In this document: positions 22,596 through 32,899 of the stretch, one piece after another | How the letters are laid out: each line of letters starts with the position of its first letter | How positions within the stretch are numbered: position 1 is the stretch's first letter | Source of the DNA: Tomocerus qinae | Taxonomy: Eukaryota; Arthropoda; Collembola; Entomobryomorpha; Tomoceridae | Assembly (NCBI GenBank): GCA_020055645.1 | Contig: CM034546.1 | Location: forward strand, 52,328,001-52,392,000 | Reading direction: 5' to 3' | DNA length: 64,000 nt | The notes under the pieces: generated by a model | Told to the model about the DNA's origin: nothing | The model's input: only the letters and a program-made list of their open reading frames with translations | The model's database searches: none | Made by a program: the position numbers and the translations under genes

Positions 22596-24489
22596 TCAGC
22601 GTCTTGGTCCCCCTCTACCTACAAGTAGCTTACCTGTTCCTCTAGCTAAACCAAGAAAGAATTTTGGCACAGTTTTCTTGGTGATAAATGTTCCTAATCC
22701 AATTTGGAATTTAATATGTTTACAGGACCTTCGGAACTTCTTCATATATTTTACATCAATTGCTGTACCGTTTGTGAACAAGCTGAATTTTTTTGTTACT
22801 TTGTTGACAACATCGGTAACGGAATATGCTAGTCTCATAAATAGTACCCATAACGAACATATTATAATGAAATAGGCAACAGCAGAAATTATCGGAAATA
22901 TTTCCTTCTCCTTCAAAACCATGAAACTAGCGATGAGGACACTCCTAATAACAATCGATTGGAAAGGGATGAGGACTATTTGTACTATACCATCAACGAT
23001 ATTAATAATTATCCGCACTATATTTGTATAATGGACGAGTACGTCGATAGATCGAGCCGAGGGAGTGGTTTGGTAATCCTTTCTTCCTAATCTGTGAAAA
23101 ATAAATATATTTAGAATTTCCACTCGATACAACTTTATTAGCAACCGACTAAGGAATCCGTTATACGAGGCTCCGCCTCGGGCAATCATACAGAGCTTTG
23201 ATAGTGGCCGGGAACTAAAATGTTATTGACCATGCTGGCTTCTGTGGGGTAAATTTAATATTTAGCATACCAGGGCCGCAGCCTGAAAAAAAGTTCAGGA
23301 GGTGTACCAAGAAAAAAATTCATTTTAGCAATTTTTTTTCATTTTTTTTACAAAAATTTCTTTATCTTCTTTCATTTCTTGATGGGGCACGTGCCCCCTT
23401 GCATACATGTTATACGTTTTTAAAGTATGTTATGGATATAAATATTTTGAACAAATTGCTTATCTGTTTTCCTTACACGTTTAAAGGATTCGCCCCCAGA
23501 TTGTCAACACCTTTTTGTCAACGCTATAACCTATTCTAATATAACCTAACCATGTATAAAAAAGGTGTTGACAATTTTGGGTTCCTCCATTTATAGCTTG
23601 AATATTTTTGCAAAGGAAAGCCATTTGTTTTCAAAATATTTTTGATGCCTCTGACCCTTAATCGGTTCTTGTCTACGTTTGTACTTCCATCATGTAACTT
23701 TTATTAATTGTCACTTACGTCAATTCTTTTGTTAAGATGTGAAAAATATGCGTTGCAATCAAGCATATTTGAAGAACAAAATTAACTCTGATAAATACAC
23801 AAAGGATCTGCCAACATATTGGCACAGACATCATTAGCACAACGAGATAGGATTTGTAGTTTTCAGGTATTAGTGCGTAGAATAATAAGGGGTGGTCATA
23901 TAAAAACACTAAATACAAAACTGTTGCAAATATTGGATACACAATTGCGGAGGTATTTAGAAAAATCATTACAATTTCTGATTTTTTGCATGAAACGGGC
24001 TCCTTGCTCTTCCAGTAGTTGGCTGAAATGTAAAAAACAATTAATAAAATATAATAATACGGAAAATAAGGTTGGATGAATATAAAGGTGCAACTTACAT
24101 TCAAAATTCTTCACAATTTTGGAAAAATCTGTCAGTATAGCCGCAATTGTAGGACCGTATACAGTAACCGTCATATGCAAAAGTGATCCCAAGGTTGATA
24201 TGGAGCAGGCAAAGAAACACATTAGACTGTTGGATGTTTTATCTCTTAGCAAATACAATACGAATAATTCAACTATGAAAAGCGCATTAGCCAAAAACCA
24301 AAGGGCTTGCATACAGTACACTATGAAATGGGCTCTTTTTGATTTCGATTCCGTCAAACTACAATCTGTTTCATTCCATACGTACGGGAGAGCTCCTATC
24401 TGATACCCTAAATTGATGTTTTGGGATAAAGACTCAAAAGCTCGTTTGGAAACTGTTCTAAGTCCTATTTTCGGTAGTCGAATTATCAT
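22596..24489 (-). CDS. R6: subtype I seven-TM chemoreceptor-like protein
   Basis: Exons 24099-24489, 23719-24022 and 22596-23091 (391, 304 and 496 nt) join in phases 1 and 2, giving 396 residues. The blocks SQNINLGYQIGALPYVWNET, SNYWKSKEPVSCKK, HPLLFYALIPENYKSY and GLGTFITKKTVPKFFLGLAR are all present, with the GRGGPRR end. I chose ATG 24489 (MIIRLPK) because it aligns with paralogue starts. An in-frame ATG at 24504 would add five residues. The exon 1 frame runs on through intron 1 (76 nt), so a naive frame there overstates the protein. Intron 2 (627 nt) holds the tgtcaacacc hairpin and, at 23269-23404, a degenerate piece of a CAGGGCCGCA MITE. The likely role is a chemosensory receptor, by inference. 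Confidence 0.84.
23269..23404. mobile_element. Degenerate hAT-like MITE fragment (CAGGGCCGCA family)
   Basis: It begins CAGGGCCGCAGCCTGAAAAA and continues with ttcaggaggtgtaccaagaa, matching the complete element at 49109-49268. The right end is degraded (ggggcacgtgcccccttgca, without the matching TGCGGCCCTG). It lies in intron 2 of R6. Confidence 0.6.
23499..23577. repeat. Hairpin element in R6 intron 2
   Basis: ttgtcaacacctttttgtca at the left pairs with aaaaaaggtgttgacaa at the right, with about 16 matched positions. It is the clearest copy of the hairpin that also lies in intron 2 of R4 and R10. Confidence 0.65.
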
Positions 24490-24553
24490 TTTAGAGGAAG
24501 TCATTTCTAATGGTGGCCAACACACTCCACAAATCAATAAATCCTAGTGAACC

Positions 24554-24585
24554 CAATATATTATGACGTACTTTTCTACCAAGAA
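24554..24585 (-). promoter_or_regulatory. Conserved TATA-like element upstream of R6
   Basis: The minus strand reads ttggtagaaaagtacgtcat, then aatatattgggttcactagg. It matches the block before R4 and R7 in order and in distance to the ATG. Confidence 0.5.
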
Positions 24586-25313
24586 TAATTACAATATATT
24601 AGGTATATCTAGGCAGCGTGCAGTTATAACAAAAATTAGTTTTATAAATGTTTTAGATTTGAATTTCTGAAAATAAATAACCAAAAATAATTATATTAGC
24701 TGTATCTCTGTGGCCTGAAGTTATAAGTTATAACATAAAAATTACTTGTATAAACATTTCAATTTCTGACTGGCGATTGGCAAACCTGTGTATTGAAAAT
24801 TGAAGAAATCCAAAAATATTTATATTATGTAACTTTGCTTTGTAGTTATTTATTCTTCTGGCTACTAATATGAGTATCTATTGCGGCTATCTTGAGTAGT
24901 TATACATTTACTAATGAAACCTTTCTATTTAATTAAACGTGTTATAAAGTTTTGATTTAATGGGATAATTTAACAGCACTGGCTAGCTCTGGAATAATAC
25001 TAGTATTACGCTCACTGTGTTCTCTCTCAGATGTCACAAATGTTGGATGTAATACTTTCTGAAGACTATTGCCAGTATTGACCTATTGACCGCAGTCAAT
25101 ATAACTTTATACTGTCCTATTAAATATTGTTTTCTTACGTAGAAAGAAATACTTGACATGGAAAAGAAAATACTAATCATAAAAAACATCAAAAGTTAAT
25201 GAAATAAATAAATTCATAGACCTCCTCAAGTAAAACTACAGACAAACTTAGGAGAATATTATTTAGAAAGCTTTGTACATATTTACTCTATACAATGCTG
25301 ACTATACTTCATG
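24586..25313. other. Upstream region of R6
   Basis: No gene seen. At about 25010-25215 lies the subtype I distal block (tctctctcagatgtcacaaa, a TATAAAG word on the minus strand inside ccgcagtcaatataacttta, and gtagaaagaaatacttgaca). The same block precedes R7 and is locally duplicated there. Confidence 0.45.
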
Positions 25314-25325
25314 TTGGGCGTACAG

Positions 25326-25874
25326 GTCTGTCTAGTGGTCTAAACAGCCGCTTCTCAGGCTGAGGTCTGGAGTTCGAATCTCTGGAGCGCCTCAGGTCTA
25401 TAAGGTAGCAGTCTGGAGCTGGGAGAAGCAGTCATTGCCGTATATTCGTTATTAGCATTGATTTGCCTATCTTAGTGACAATATGATTATCTATCAATGC
25501 CCTGTCTGTAGTGTATGGATTGTTCTGTTGGTCTGTATACGTGCTACGAGTTCTACCTAGCACAAGTCTGGACAATGGGATGCACATGAGGTGATAAGGT
25601 GGATTGAAGTAGACTGCTGTAAGTGATTTGTCTGTGGTCACTGGCGGTCGGCTTACATGTTCCGGTCCCTCTCTGACTGCCCACCAGATCGAGTTGTGGG
25701 ACAGTGTTGAGTCGTTCCGTCTCATGGTTCAGTACTCTTCACTAAGTCTCTTCGTGTAAGTCTGTACACTTAGTAAAGTTGTTCTGGGAGCCACTGCAAG
25801 TAAGCCCTCGCGGCTTGAGCGGTAGCATAGCTCTACTAATCAATAGTAGTAGCCGTGCTCTCCCCCTAACACAC
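25326..25874 (+). mobile_element. tRNA-headed SINE, copy 1
   Basis: The 5' head (about 25327-25400) resembles a tRNA: ggcgtacag...gagcgcc termini, a box A-like tctagtggtctaaa, and a box B-like gagttcgaatctc near 25380-25392. The body is about 550 bp and ends tctccccctaacacac. A 13-bp direct duplication ATACTTCATGTTG flanks it (25314-25326 and 25875-25887, the last base shared with the element start), as left by LINE-driven insertion. A second copy on the minus strand spans 47376-50215. Transcription by RNA polymerase III from the internal boxes is the expected mode. A 97-codon minus-strand frame inside it is not a gene. Confidence 0.85.
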
Positions 25875-25887
25875 ATACTTCATGTTG

Positions 25888-27209
25888 TTATTTATAGTAT
25901 TATTTAAAGTCGTTTATAGGGCTGGTCTTCCACTATGAGTATTAAGCTTATTTAGTCTACAACTAGGTACGTATCTAGAAATTTAATTTGTTACGCCCCA
26001 TACAATTTTGTAGGAATCGAGTCGGAAGTTAAGATCAACAAGTTTTCTCTTTGCCAATATATACTTTACTCTCATGACGTTTGCAAAGTTTAAACTGTTT
26101 TCCCAGAAATGTTCTCTGTGCAAAACAGTTTACTCTCCACTTTCTCAACCCCGATGTAAGGACATTTTTAAAACTATTATTGTCTCTAAATAATTTAGAG
26201 TAGGAATGTAGACTAAATTCCTACTTAAATAAGTTTCTATATAGGTAATGATTACCCACATATAACTATACTTAATAGCAGACTAGCCGCCATTGTGATG
26301 AATCTTTGAATTAGATACCATAGAATTCAAGGAATTTGTTTTGTATAGCTGTTAACCAGTTGTAAATTTATTTTTAATGAACATGTTGGCTATTAACCAA
26401 GAGATTGTATATAGGACAACTGTTAGATAACATTACTGTCAACAGGGGAGAGCCATCGCAGAGATACGTACTAATTAATAATATTTCGTCTGATAGGAAA
26501 ATGGTACTAATTTTAAACATGGACAGTGCACTTTTGACATTCATGGGACTAATTTGTTATTCCATGCTTTTACAGTTGAAAGAGTTAGATTGTCATTTCT
26601 TCCAGGCTTCCATTTCCAACTATTCTCTTTCTCAGTCAGATAATATTATATTCTAATGAAACAATACTAGTAGAGCTTTATATTTTAAAACTTAAACCAA
26701 TTCGCTTCTAACCTTCTTAGCTGACTCCGCAAAAATTCTGTTTTGTTCCGACATAATAATTTTGCCAACTCGTGAACAAATGGCACCTTTGTCCTGGTTG
26801 CTTTTGCCCGAGAGAGGTGGATACCCTCTGAATAATTTATCAAGAATAAGTTATGTTAAAGATTGGCTTTGATTACTTACTTGTAAACTATCTAAAGGAA
26901 TTTAAAGCTTAAAACTAGTTTAATATGCGCTACAGCTTATGCAAACATACCTCAGCATTTACATTTCAACTTAAAGCTAGAAGGCTTTACTAATTGCCGT
27001 CCACTGAATAAACATCTAAGTAAATCTCTTAAGAAGTGCGTCATTAAATCGAATCTCCATTAAGTAATAAATTATATTAATAATAATTAGTAATGGTAAT
27101 AATAATATGAGTCTTCTTTTGGTTCAATAATGTTAGCATTGTATTTTATTGAAAGCCATTTTTTCAGTTGTAAGGAATACAAGAAATGGAAAATATTATT
27201 TAGTGACAA
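25888..27209. other. Spacer with recurrent block, upstream of R6/R7 interval
   Basis: No gene seen. It contains a copy of the recurrent block at about 26560-26960 (ccaggcttccatttccaact, ttactgttgtaaactatctaaaggaa-like words, and a donor-like AGTAAGT on the minus strand). Before it, near 25965-26150, is a segment (tacgtatctagaaatttaat, gttacgccccatacaatttt) that recurs near 18495, 31850 and 46910. Confidence 0.45.
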
Positions 27210-27224
27210 TGTTAGCGGCAATAA

Positions 27225-27615
27225 GTGAATTCAGGCAATATTGCTAATGCCTCTAGGCATTAAGCTTAATGTCTAAAAATGCCCGGCATTAGGGCTAAAG
27301 ACTAGTCTTTACGCTTAAAACCCAGGCATTAAGAATAATGAGTGAATTTTGCTCGGCATTAGGCTTAATTCCTGGTCTTATTGCCTGAATTGGATGGAAA
27401 TGAAAGTAAACAAAAAAAAGTCTAATACACACATTCGCTGTGTATTCATGTAAATATAAATGTATAATATGTGCATCTTGGTTGGTAATACTACAGCGAC
27501 TGTGTGTAATAGACTTAAATTTTTGCTGTTTACTTTCATTTCCATCCAAATCAGGCAATAAGACTAATACCGAGCAAAATTCAGGCATTAGTCTTAATGC
27601 CTAAACTAATGCAGA
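27225..27615. repeat. Palindromic repeat element rich in aggcatta words
   Basis: Arms at about 27381-27440 and 27505-27558 are inverted copies (left ttgcctgaattggatggaaa, continuing tgaaagtaaaca; right the near complement), continuing inward through agtctaatacacac and cagcgactgtgtgtaat. The outer parts have many caggcattaag/cttaatgcct words on both sides. No clear target duplication was found, so the borders are approximate. Probably a foldback-type MITE. Confidence 0.6.
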
Positions 27616-27670
27616 GCACAGTTGAGACCCATGTAGCCTGACATGAGGTGAGGTAGGTGAGGTCTATAGC

Positions 27671-28268
27671 CAGTGTACAAAATACCATTTACCACTTACC
27701 AGTGGTAAGTGGTTTTTAATGGTATTTAACGTTAAATACCACTACCTAAAAAGTAGTGGTAAGTGGTATAAATGGTAAAAATGGTAAAAAATAGTTTCAT
27801 TAAAATTTCGTGTTTGAATTTTAAATAAAATTCGGTGCCAAAGTATGAAATAGCTTAGCAGATGATCATTGTTGTCACAAATTGATAAGTATTCATCCAT
27901 CAGAGTAGGAATCAACCAAAGGAGGCGCTAACAACCCTTGCCGATTGAGAAATTAATTGCAATTAAATTAGTATCAGTTTTAAATGGGCGATACCAAATG
28001 CAATCTTTCTTTCTTCATTTTTTTATAACTTTTGGTGTACAATCAAATAAATATGATTAAATTAATTGATTAAGGGGCTAATTGAAAATATTTCATAGAA
28101 AATAAAGTTTTAAAACTTATATTTTAGGAAGTCTAGTGTATCTCTACTCAGTTGTCCAATCAATCGCTAAAATTTACCATTTTTACCATTAAATGCATAT
28201 TACCATTAAGTGCATTTTTACCACTGTGATGGTAAAAAAGCCTAAAAAGTGGTAAATTTTGTACACTG
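27671..28268. mobile_element. hAT-like MITE (CAGTGTACAAAAT family), copy 2
   Basis: The ends are CAGTGTACAAAATACC and AAATTTTGTACACTG, flanked by an exact 8-bp duplication TCTATAGC (27663-27670 and 28269-28276). It runs in the opposite orientation to the copy at 14348. It is 598 bp with no coding frame. Confidence 0.88.
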
Positions 28269-28276
28269 TCTATAGC

Positions 28277-28879
28277 CAATAAGTCCAAACTGTGCTCCAG
28301 AGTGTCCAAAGTTCAGCTACATACATGTATGGTTGCTTCCTCGATAGCTCAGGGGATAAATGCAAGCGTCCAAATTCAACTAACGGGTAATTATGAAGGA
28401 CTAATAATGATGAATGAATTAGTGAAGGTGATACACTTTCTACCTACCTTAGATGACTTCTACAAATAAATTGACTGCACAGAACGAGTAAATTGTAAAA
28501 AACTCTATTTCTAACTAAAATACAATTAATTCAATGTTTGAATTATAAAATGCCCAAATTTTCAACTATTTTCGAAGCACTTATTATTTCCCCAAACGAA
28601 CTGCACGCCGTGGCTTCTCGTTCCGCGTCTTATTGTCTGCACTATTCGGCTTCCAATCTCCGACTCTGTCTTTCTTCTCGCCACACTGGCCTGTCTTGAT
28701 TTCTTCCAGAATAATCTCGTTGGCGCTAATACCAATAGCACCTGCGTCGTAAATTTTATTTTCCTCACTTCTCTCTTCAACTAAGTTAGATGGTTCTTGC
28801 TCAGCGCGTACAATACATTTAGCAGGACTTATTGTACGTAATGTTATCTACTTTAATTTACCAAGGTTTTGAATTTACA
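28277..28879. other. Spacer downstream of R7
   Basis: No gene seen. A minus-strand frame at 28562-28780 (72 codons) has arginine- and lysine-rich content but no known motif. Near 28340 a short tagctcaggggataaatgca piece recalls a tRNA D-arm, but no tRNA fold follows. Confidence 0.4.
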
Positions 28880-30973
28880 TCAGCGTCTGGGTCCCCCTCT
28901 ACCAACAAGTATCTTAACCTTTCCTCTAACCAAACCAAGAAAGAATTTTGGCACAGTTTTCTTAGTGATAAATGTCCCTAATCCAATTTGGAATTTAACA
29001 TGTTTACAAGACCTTTGGAATTTCCTCATATATTTTACATCAATTGCTTTACCGTTTGTGTATAAGCTGAATTTTTTTGTTACTTTGTTAACAGCATCGG
29101 CAACGGAGTATGATAGTCTCAAAAGTAGTACCCATAACGAACATACGCCAACCAAATAGGCAGCAGCTAGAACTACCGTAAATATATCTTTCTCCTTCAA
29201 AACCATGATACTAGCGATGAGGACACTACGAATAACAATCGATTGGAAAGGGATGAGTACTATTCGTAACATGTTATCAATGATGTCAATAATTATCCGC
29301 TGAATATTCGTATAATGAACAAGAACGTCGACAGATCGAGCCGAGGGACTGGTTTGGTAATCCTCTCTTCCTAACCTGTAAAAATTAAATATATTTAAAA
29401 TTTCCACTGGATACAACTTTATTAGCAACCAACTAAATTATCCGATACACAAGGTGGCGAAACCTATGGGTGAATCAGGTTGACCGTATTCGCGATTTTG
29501 AGCCGCGCGTGACGACAGCTTAAAGTATAATGATTATGCAAGGTATGTAGTCTTTACAGTAAATATTATTTGGGAAATATTGAACCGCCAGTGATAAAAA
29601 ATTTTAATATACAACATTGCTAAGTAGGTATTGTAATAGTACTTTATCGGTTTTCCCTAAACATTTAAAGGATTCACACCAGATTTTCAATACCTTTTGT
29701 CAATATTATAACCCATTTTAATATAAGTTTGAAAACCCAAGAGATGTTTAGGTCCGAAACACTTTATTTCAGGTATTGAGACTTCAGAAAACGATTGGGG
29801 GACATCATATTTGAACTTGAAATAAAAACGTGCATTTTTCTCAAAACCCCGCCGTTTGAATCGGAAGTTTTGAAAAGGTTACCTTTTAACCTTTCTAGTT
29901 GATTTATTCCGAAAGTTGTGGACCGATTTGATAGAAATATTTTTTGATCTGTTCAGAAACGTATTTTGCTCTTGGGGTACCTCGTTATTTTTGCAAATAT
30001 TTTCAAAAATTTTGAAAAATAATGTTTTTAAAAATGGCGAGGTACCCTAAGTGCACAGAATCCGTTTACGAACAGATCAAAACACATTTGACTTAAATCG
30101 ATCGACAACATTCGGTATAAATAATAATAATTTCTTTTCCATGTTTGTAATTATTAACCATGTAACTTTAAGTAATGGTCACTTACGTCATTTCTTTTGT
30201 TGAGATGTAGACAAAATGCGTTCCAAGCAAGCATATTTGAAAAACAAAATTAATTCTGATAAACATGCATAAAAACTGCCAACACATGGGCAAGGATATC
30301 ATGAGAATAAAGAAATATGATTTGTAGTTTTCAGGTATCAGTGCGTAGAGCAGTATTGGATGGTCATATAAAAACACTAAATAAAAAAAGGTTAGAAATA
30401 TTGGATACGCAATTGTAAAGCCATTTAGAAACATCATTATCATTTCTAATTTTTTGCATGAAACGGCTTCCTTGCTCTTCCAGTAGTTGTCTGAAATGTG
30501 AAAAACAATTACTGAAATATAATAATATACAAAATAAAGTTGGGAGAAAATAAAGATGTGGTCAATTAAAAATGCAACTTACACTCAAACGTCTTCACAA
30601 TTCTGAAAAAATTGGTCAGTATAGCAGCAGTTGTGGAGCCGTATACAGAAACCGTTAAATGCATAAGTGATCCCAAGGTTGATATGCAGCAGGCGAAAAA
30701 ACAAATTAGACTGTTGGATGATTTATCTCTTAGCAAATATAAAACGATCAATTCAACTATGAAAAGCGCATTAGCTAAAAACCAAACGGCTTGCATACAC
30801 TTTACTATGAAATGGACTCTTTTTGACATGGATTCCGTCAAACTATAATCTTTTTCATTCCAGATATACGGGAGAGCTCCTATCTGATACCCTAAATTGA
30901 TGTTTTGGGATAAACACTCAAAAGCTCGTTTGGAAACTGTTCTAAGTCCTATTTTTGGTCGTCGAATTATCAT
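28880..30973 (-). CDS. R7: subtype I seven-TM chemoreceptor-like protein
   Basis: Exons 30583-30973, 30187-30490 and 28880-29375 (391, 304 and 496 nt) join in phases 1 and 2, giving 396 residues. It is close to R6 at both ends (MIIRRPKIGLRTVSKRAFE) but differs at the C-terminal block (FFLGLVRGKVKILVGRGGPRR). I chose ATG 30973. An in-frame ATG at 30988 adds five residues. All splice sites are GT-AG. Intron 2 is 811 nt, the longest of the subtype I set, and holds an inverted-repeat element (about 29940-30090). The likely role is a chemosensory receptor, by inference. Confidence 0.84.
29940..30090. repeat. Inverted-repeat element in R7 intron 2
   Basis: ttttgatctgttc and ggggtacctcg at the left are mirrored by cgaggtaccc and gaacagatcaaaa at the right, around a centre of tttcaaaaattttgaaaa. 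It is absent from intron 2 of R4, R6, R10 and R11, so it arrived after those copies separated. No target duplication is assigned. Confidence 0.6.
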
Positions 30974-31031
30974 TTTTGAGGAATTCATTTTTAATAGTGG
31001 CCGACACACTGCACAAATAAATCCTAGTGAA

Positions 31032-31062
31032 CCCTATATACGACCTGCTTTTCTACCAAGAG
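31032..31062 (-). promoter_or_regulatory. Conserved TATA-like element upstream of R7
   Basis: The minus strand reads ttggtagaaaagcaggtcgt, then atatagggttcactaggatt. Order and distance to the ATG match those before R4 and R6. Confidence 0.5.
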
Positions 31063-31489
31063 CAATTATATTAGATATATCCCCGCGGCCTGCGGTTATA
31101 ACATAAAAATTACTTTTATAAATATTTCAATTTCTGACTGGCGATTGGCAAAACTGTATATTGAAAATTGAAGAAATCCAAAAATATTTATATTAGGTTA
31201 CTATGCTTTGTAGTTATTTATTCTTCTGGCTACTAACGGGAGTATATCTATCGCGGCTATCTTGAGTAGTTATGCATTTACTAATAAAACTTTTCTAATT
31301 AAATAACCATATTATTATTATGAAGTTTTGATTCAATGGGATAGGATAACTATATTAATTTGACAGCACTACTGGCTAGCTCTAGAATAATTCTAGTGCT
31401 GACTGTGTTCTCTCTCAAATGTCACAAATGGTGGATGTTATGCTTTGTGAAGACTATTGCCAGTATTGACCAATTGACCGCAGTCAATA

Positions 31490-31640
31490 TAACTTTATAC
31501 TGTCCTATTAAATATTGTTTTCTTACGTAGAAAGAAATACCTGACATGGAAGAGGAAATACTAATCATCTATTAAATATTGTTTTCTTACGTAGAAAGAA
31601 ATACCTGACATGGAAGAGGAAATACTAATCATAAAAAACA
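31490..31640. repeat. Local duplication of a subtype I distal upstream block
   Basis: The segment ctattaaatattgttttctt...gtagaaagaaatacctgaca...ggaagaggaaatactaatca occurs twice in a row (about 31504-31568 and 31569-31633), almost identical. Single copies of this block lie upstream of R4, R6, R10 and R11. This is a recent, small tandem duplication in a conserved upstream segment. Confidence 0.75.
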
Positions 31641-32525
31641 TAACAAGTTATAAATGAACTCATAGACCTCCTCTAGTAAAACTACAGACAAACTCAGGAG
31701 AATCTTATTTAGAAAGCCTTTTAAATATTTACTTCATTTTATACTGACTATACTTCCTTTTGCTATTTACACTATATTATTTAAAGTCGTTTATAGGGCA
31801 CTCCTGGCCTTCCACTAAGAGTATTAAGCTTATTTAGTCCACAACTAGGTACGCATCTAGAAATTTAATTTGTTACGCCCCATACAATTTAGTAGGAATC
31901 GAGTCTGAAGTTTAGATGAACAAATTTTCTCTTTGCCAATATATTCTTTACTGACATGATGTTTGCAAAGTTTAAACTGCTTTCCCATAGATGTCTTCTT
32001 TGTGCAAAACGGTTTACTCTCCACTTTCTCAACTCCAATATGTAAGGTCATTTTTAAACTTATTATTGTCTCTAAATAATGTAGAGTAGGAATGTAGACA
32101 AAATTTTTACTTAAATAAGTTTCAAAAGGTAATGAATACCAGCATAATTATACCTAATACTAGACGAGACTACATTTTGATGACTCTTCAAATTACATAT
32201 CGGAGAATCCAAGGAAATTTTTTTGCATAGCTATATTAAGCAGCAGTAAATACTATATTTTATAAACATGTTGGCTATTAACCATGAGATGATATATAGG
32301 ACAACTGAATTTATTATATCATTTGGTCTGACAGAAAATATTAGTAATTTTAAACACATTTAATAAAAAAATTAAGAAGAAATTATAATATTTATAATAT
32401 TTAATTTATTTGTATATACCGCTTCCATTTAGACAACTCTATCTGATTTTATTTTTCGATGTCATGTTATTTGTTTTCATACTCACGCTCCTTACTTTCT
32501 ATTGAATCCACTCTATTTACTAGTC
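31641..32525. other. Spacer between R7 upstream block and R8 remnant
   Basis: No gene seen. It contains the recurring segment tacgcatctagaaatttaat...gttacgccccatacaattta (about 31850-31910), also seen near 18495, 25965 and 46910. There is no exon 3 for the R8 remnant here. Confidence 0.45.
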
Positions 32526-32833
32526 TTACAAGACTAAGTCTGTGACTGTGTGACAAAGTTGCCATCCAAGCATAAAAAGTTGAAAAAGAAGGTTAACTCG
32601 GACAGTTAAACACATCATTTGCCAAAATAAGGGTATGGACATCATGATCACCATGATGAACGATTTGTAATTTTCCGGAATAAGGGCGTAGATGAATATT
32701 GGTTCATTGTATAGAAACCCCAGATAGAGAGATGTTAGTAACACTGGGTATACAAATGTAGAGAAATTTAAAAGCTTTAATCCTATTTCCAGCTTTTTGT
32801 TTGAAATTATCGCCTTGTTGTGCAAGTATTTAT
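32526..32833 (-). pseudogene. R8: orphan exon 2 of a subtype II receptor
   Basis: Only exon 2 of the family is present. It starts after a good acceptor (gtttcag) with KYLHNKAIISNKKLEIGLKL, keeps NEPIFIYALIPENYKSF and FWQMMCLTVRVN, and aligns with exon 2 of R5, R9 and R12. At its 3' end the usual VTEELT plus gtaagt donor is replaced after VT by DLVL and a stop codon, so the copy breaks off inside the exon. No exon 1 or exon 3 was found on either side within several kb, although about 60 nt of intron 1 sequence resembling R9 remains upstream. It is a truncated duplicate. Confidence 0.8.
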
Positions 32834-32899
32834 CTGAAACAATATGAATTAAATAACAAAATATACAGGTTTTTATTATAAAGTTTTCACACACAGGTA

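Noticed and set aside
25327-25400. A functional tRNA gene
   Set aside because: It has tRNA-like ends and a box B, but it heads a 549-bp element with target duplications and its anticodon arm is poor, so it is a SINE head.
28336-28385. tRNA-like start (gatagctcaggggataaatg)
   Set aside because: Only a D-arm-like word is present. There is no anticodon or T-arm in the expected spacing.
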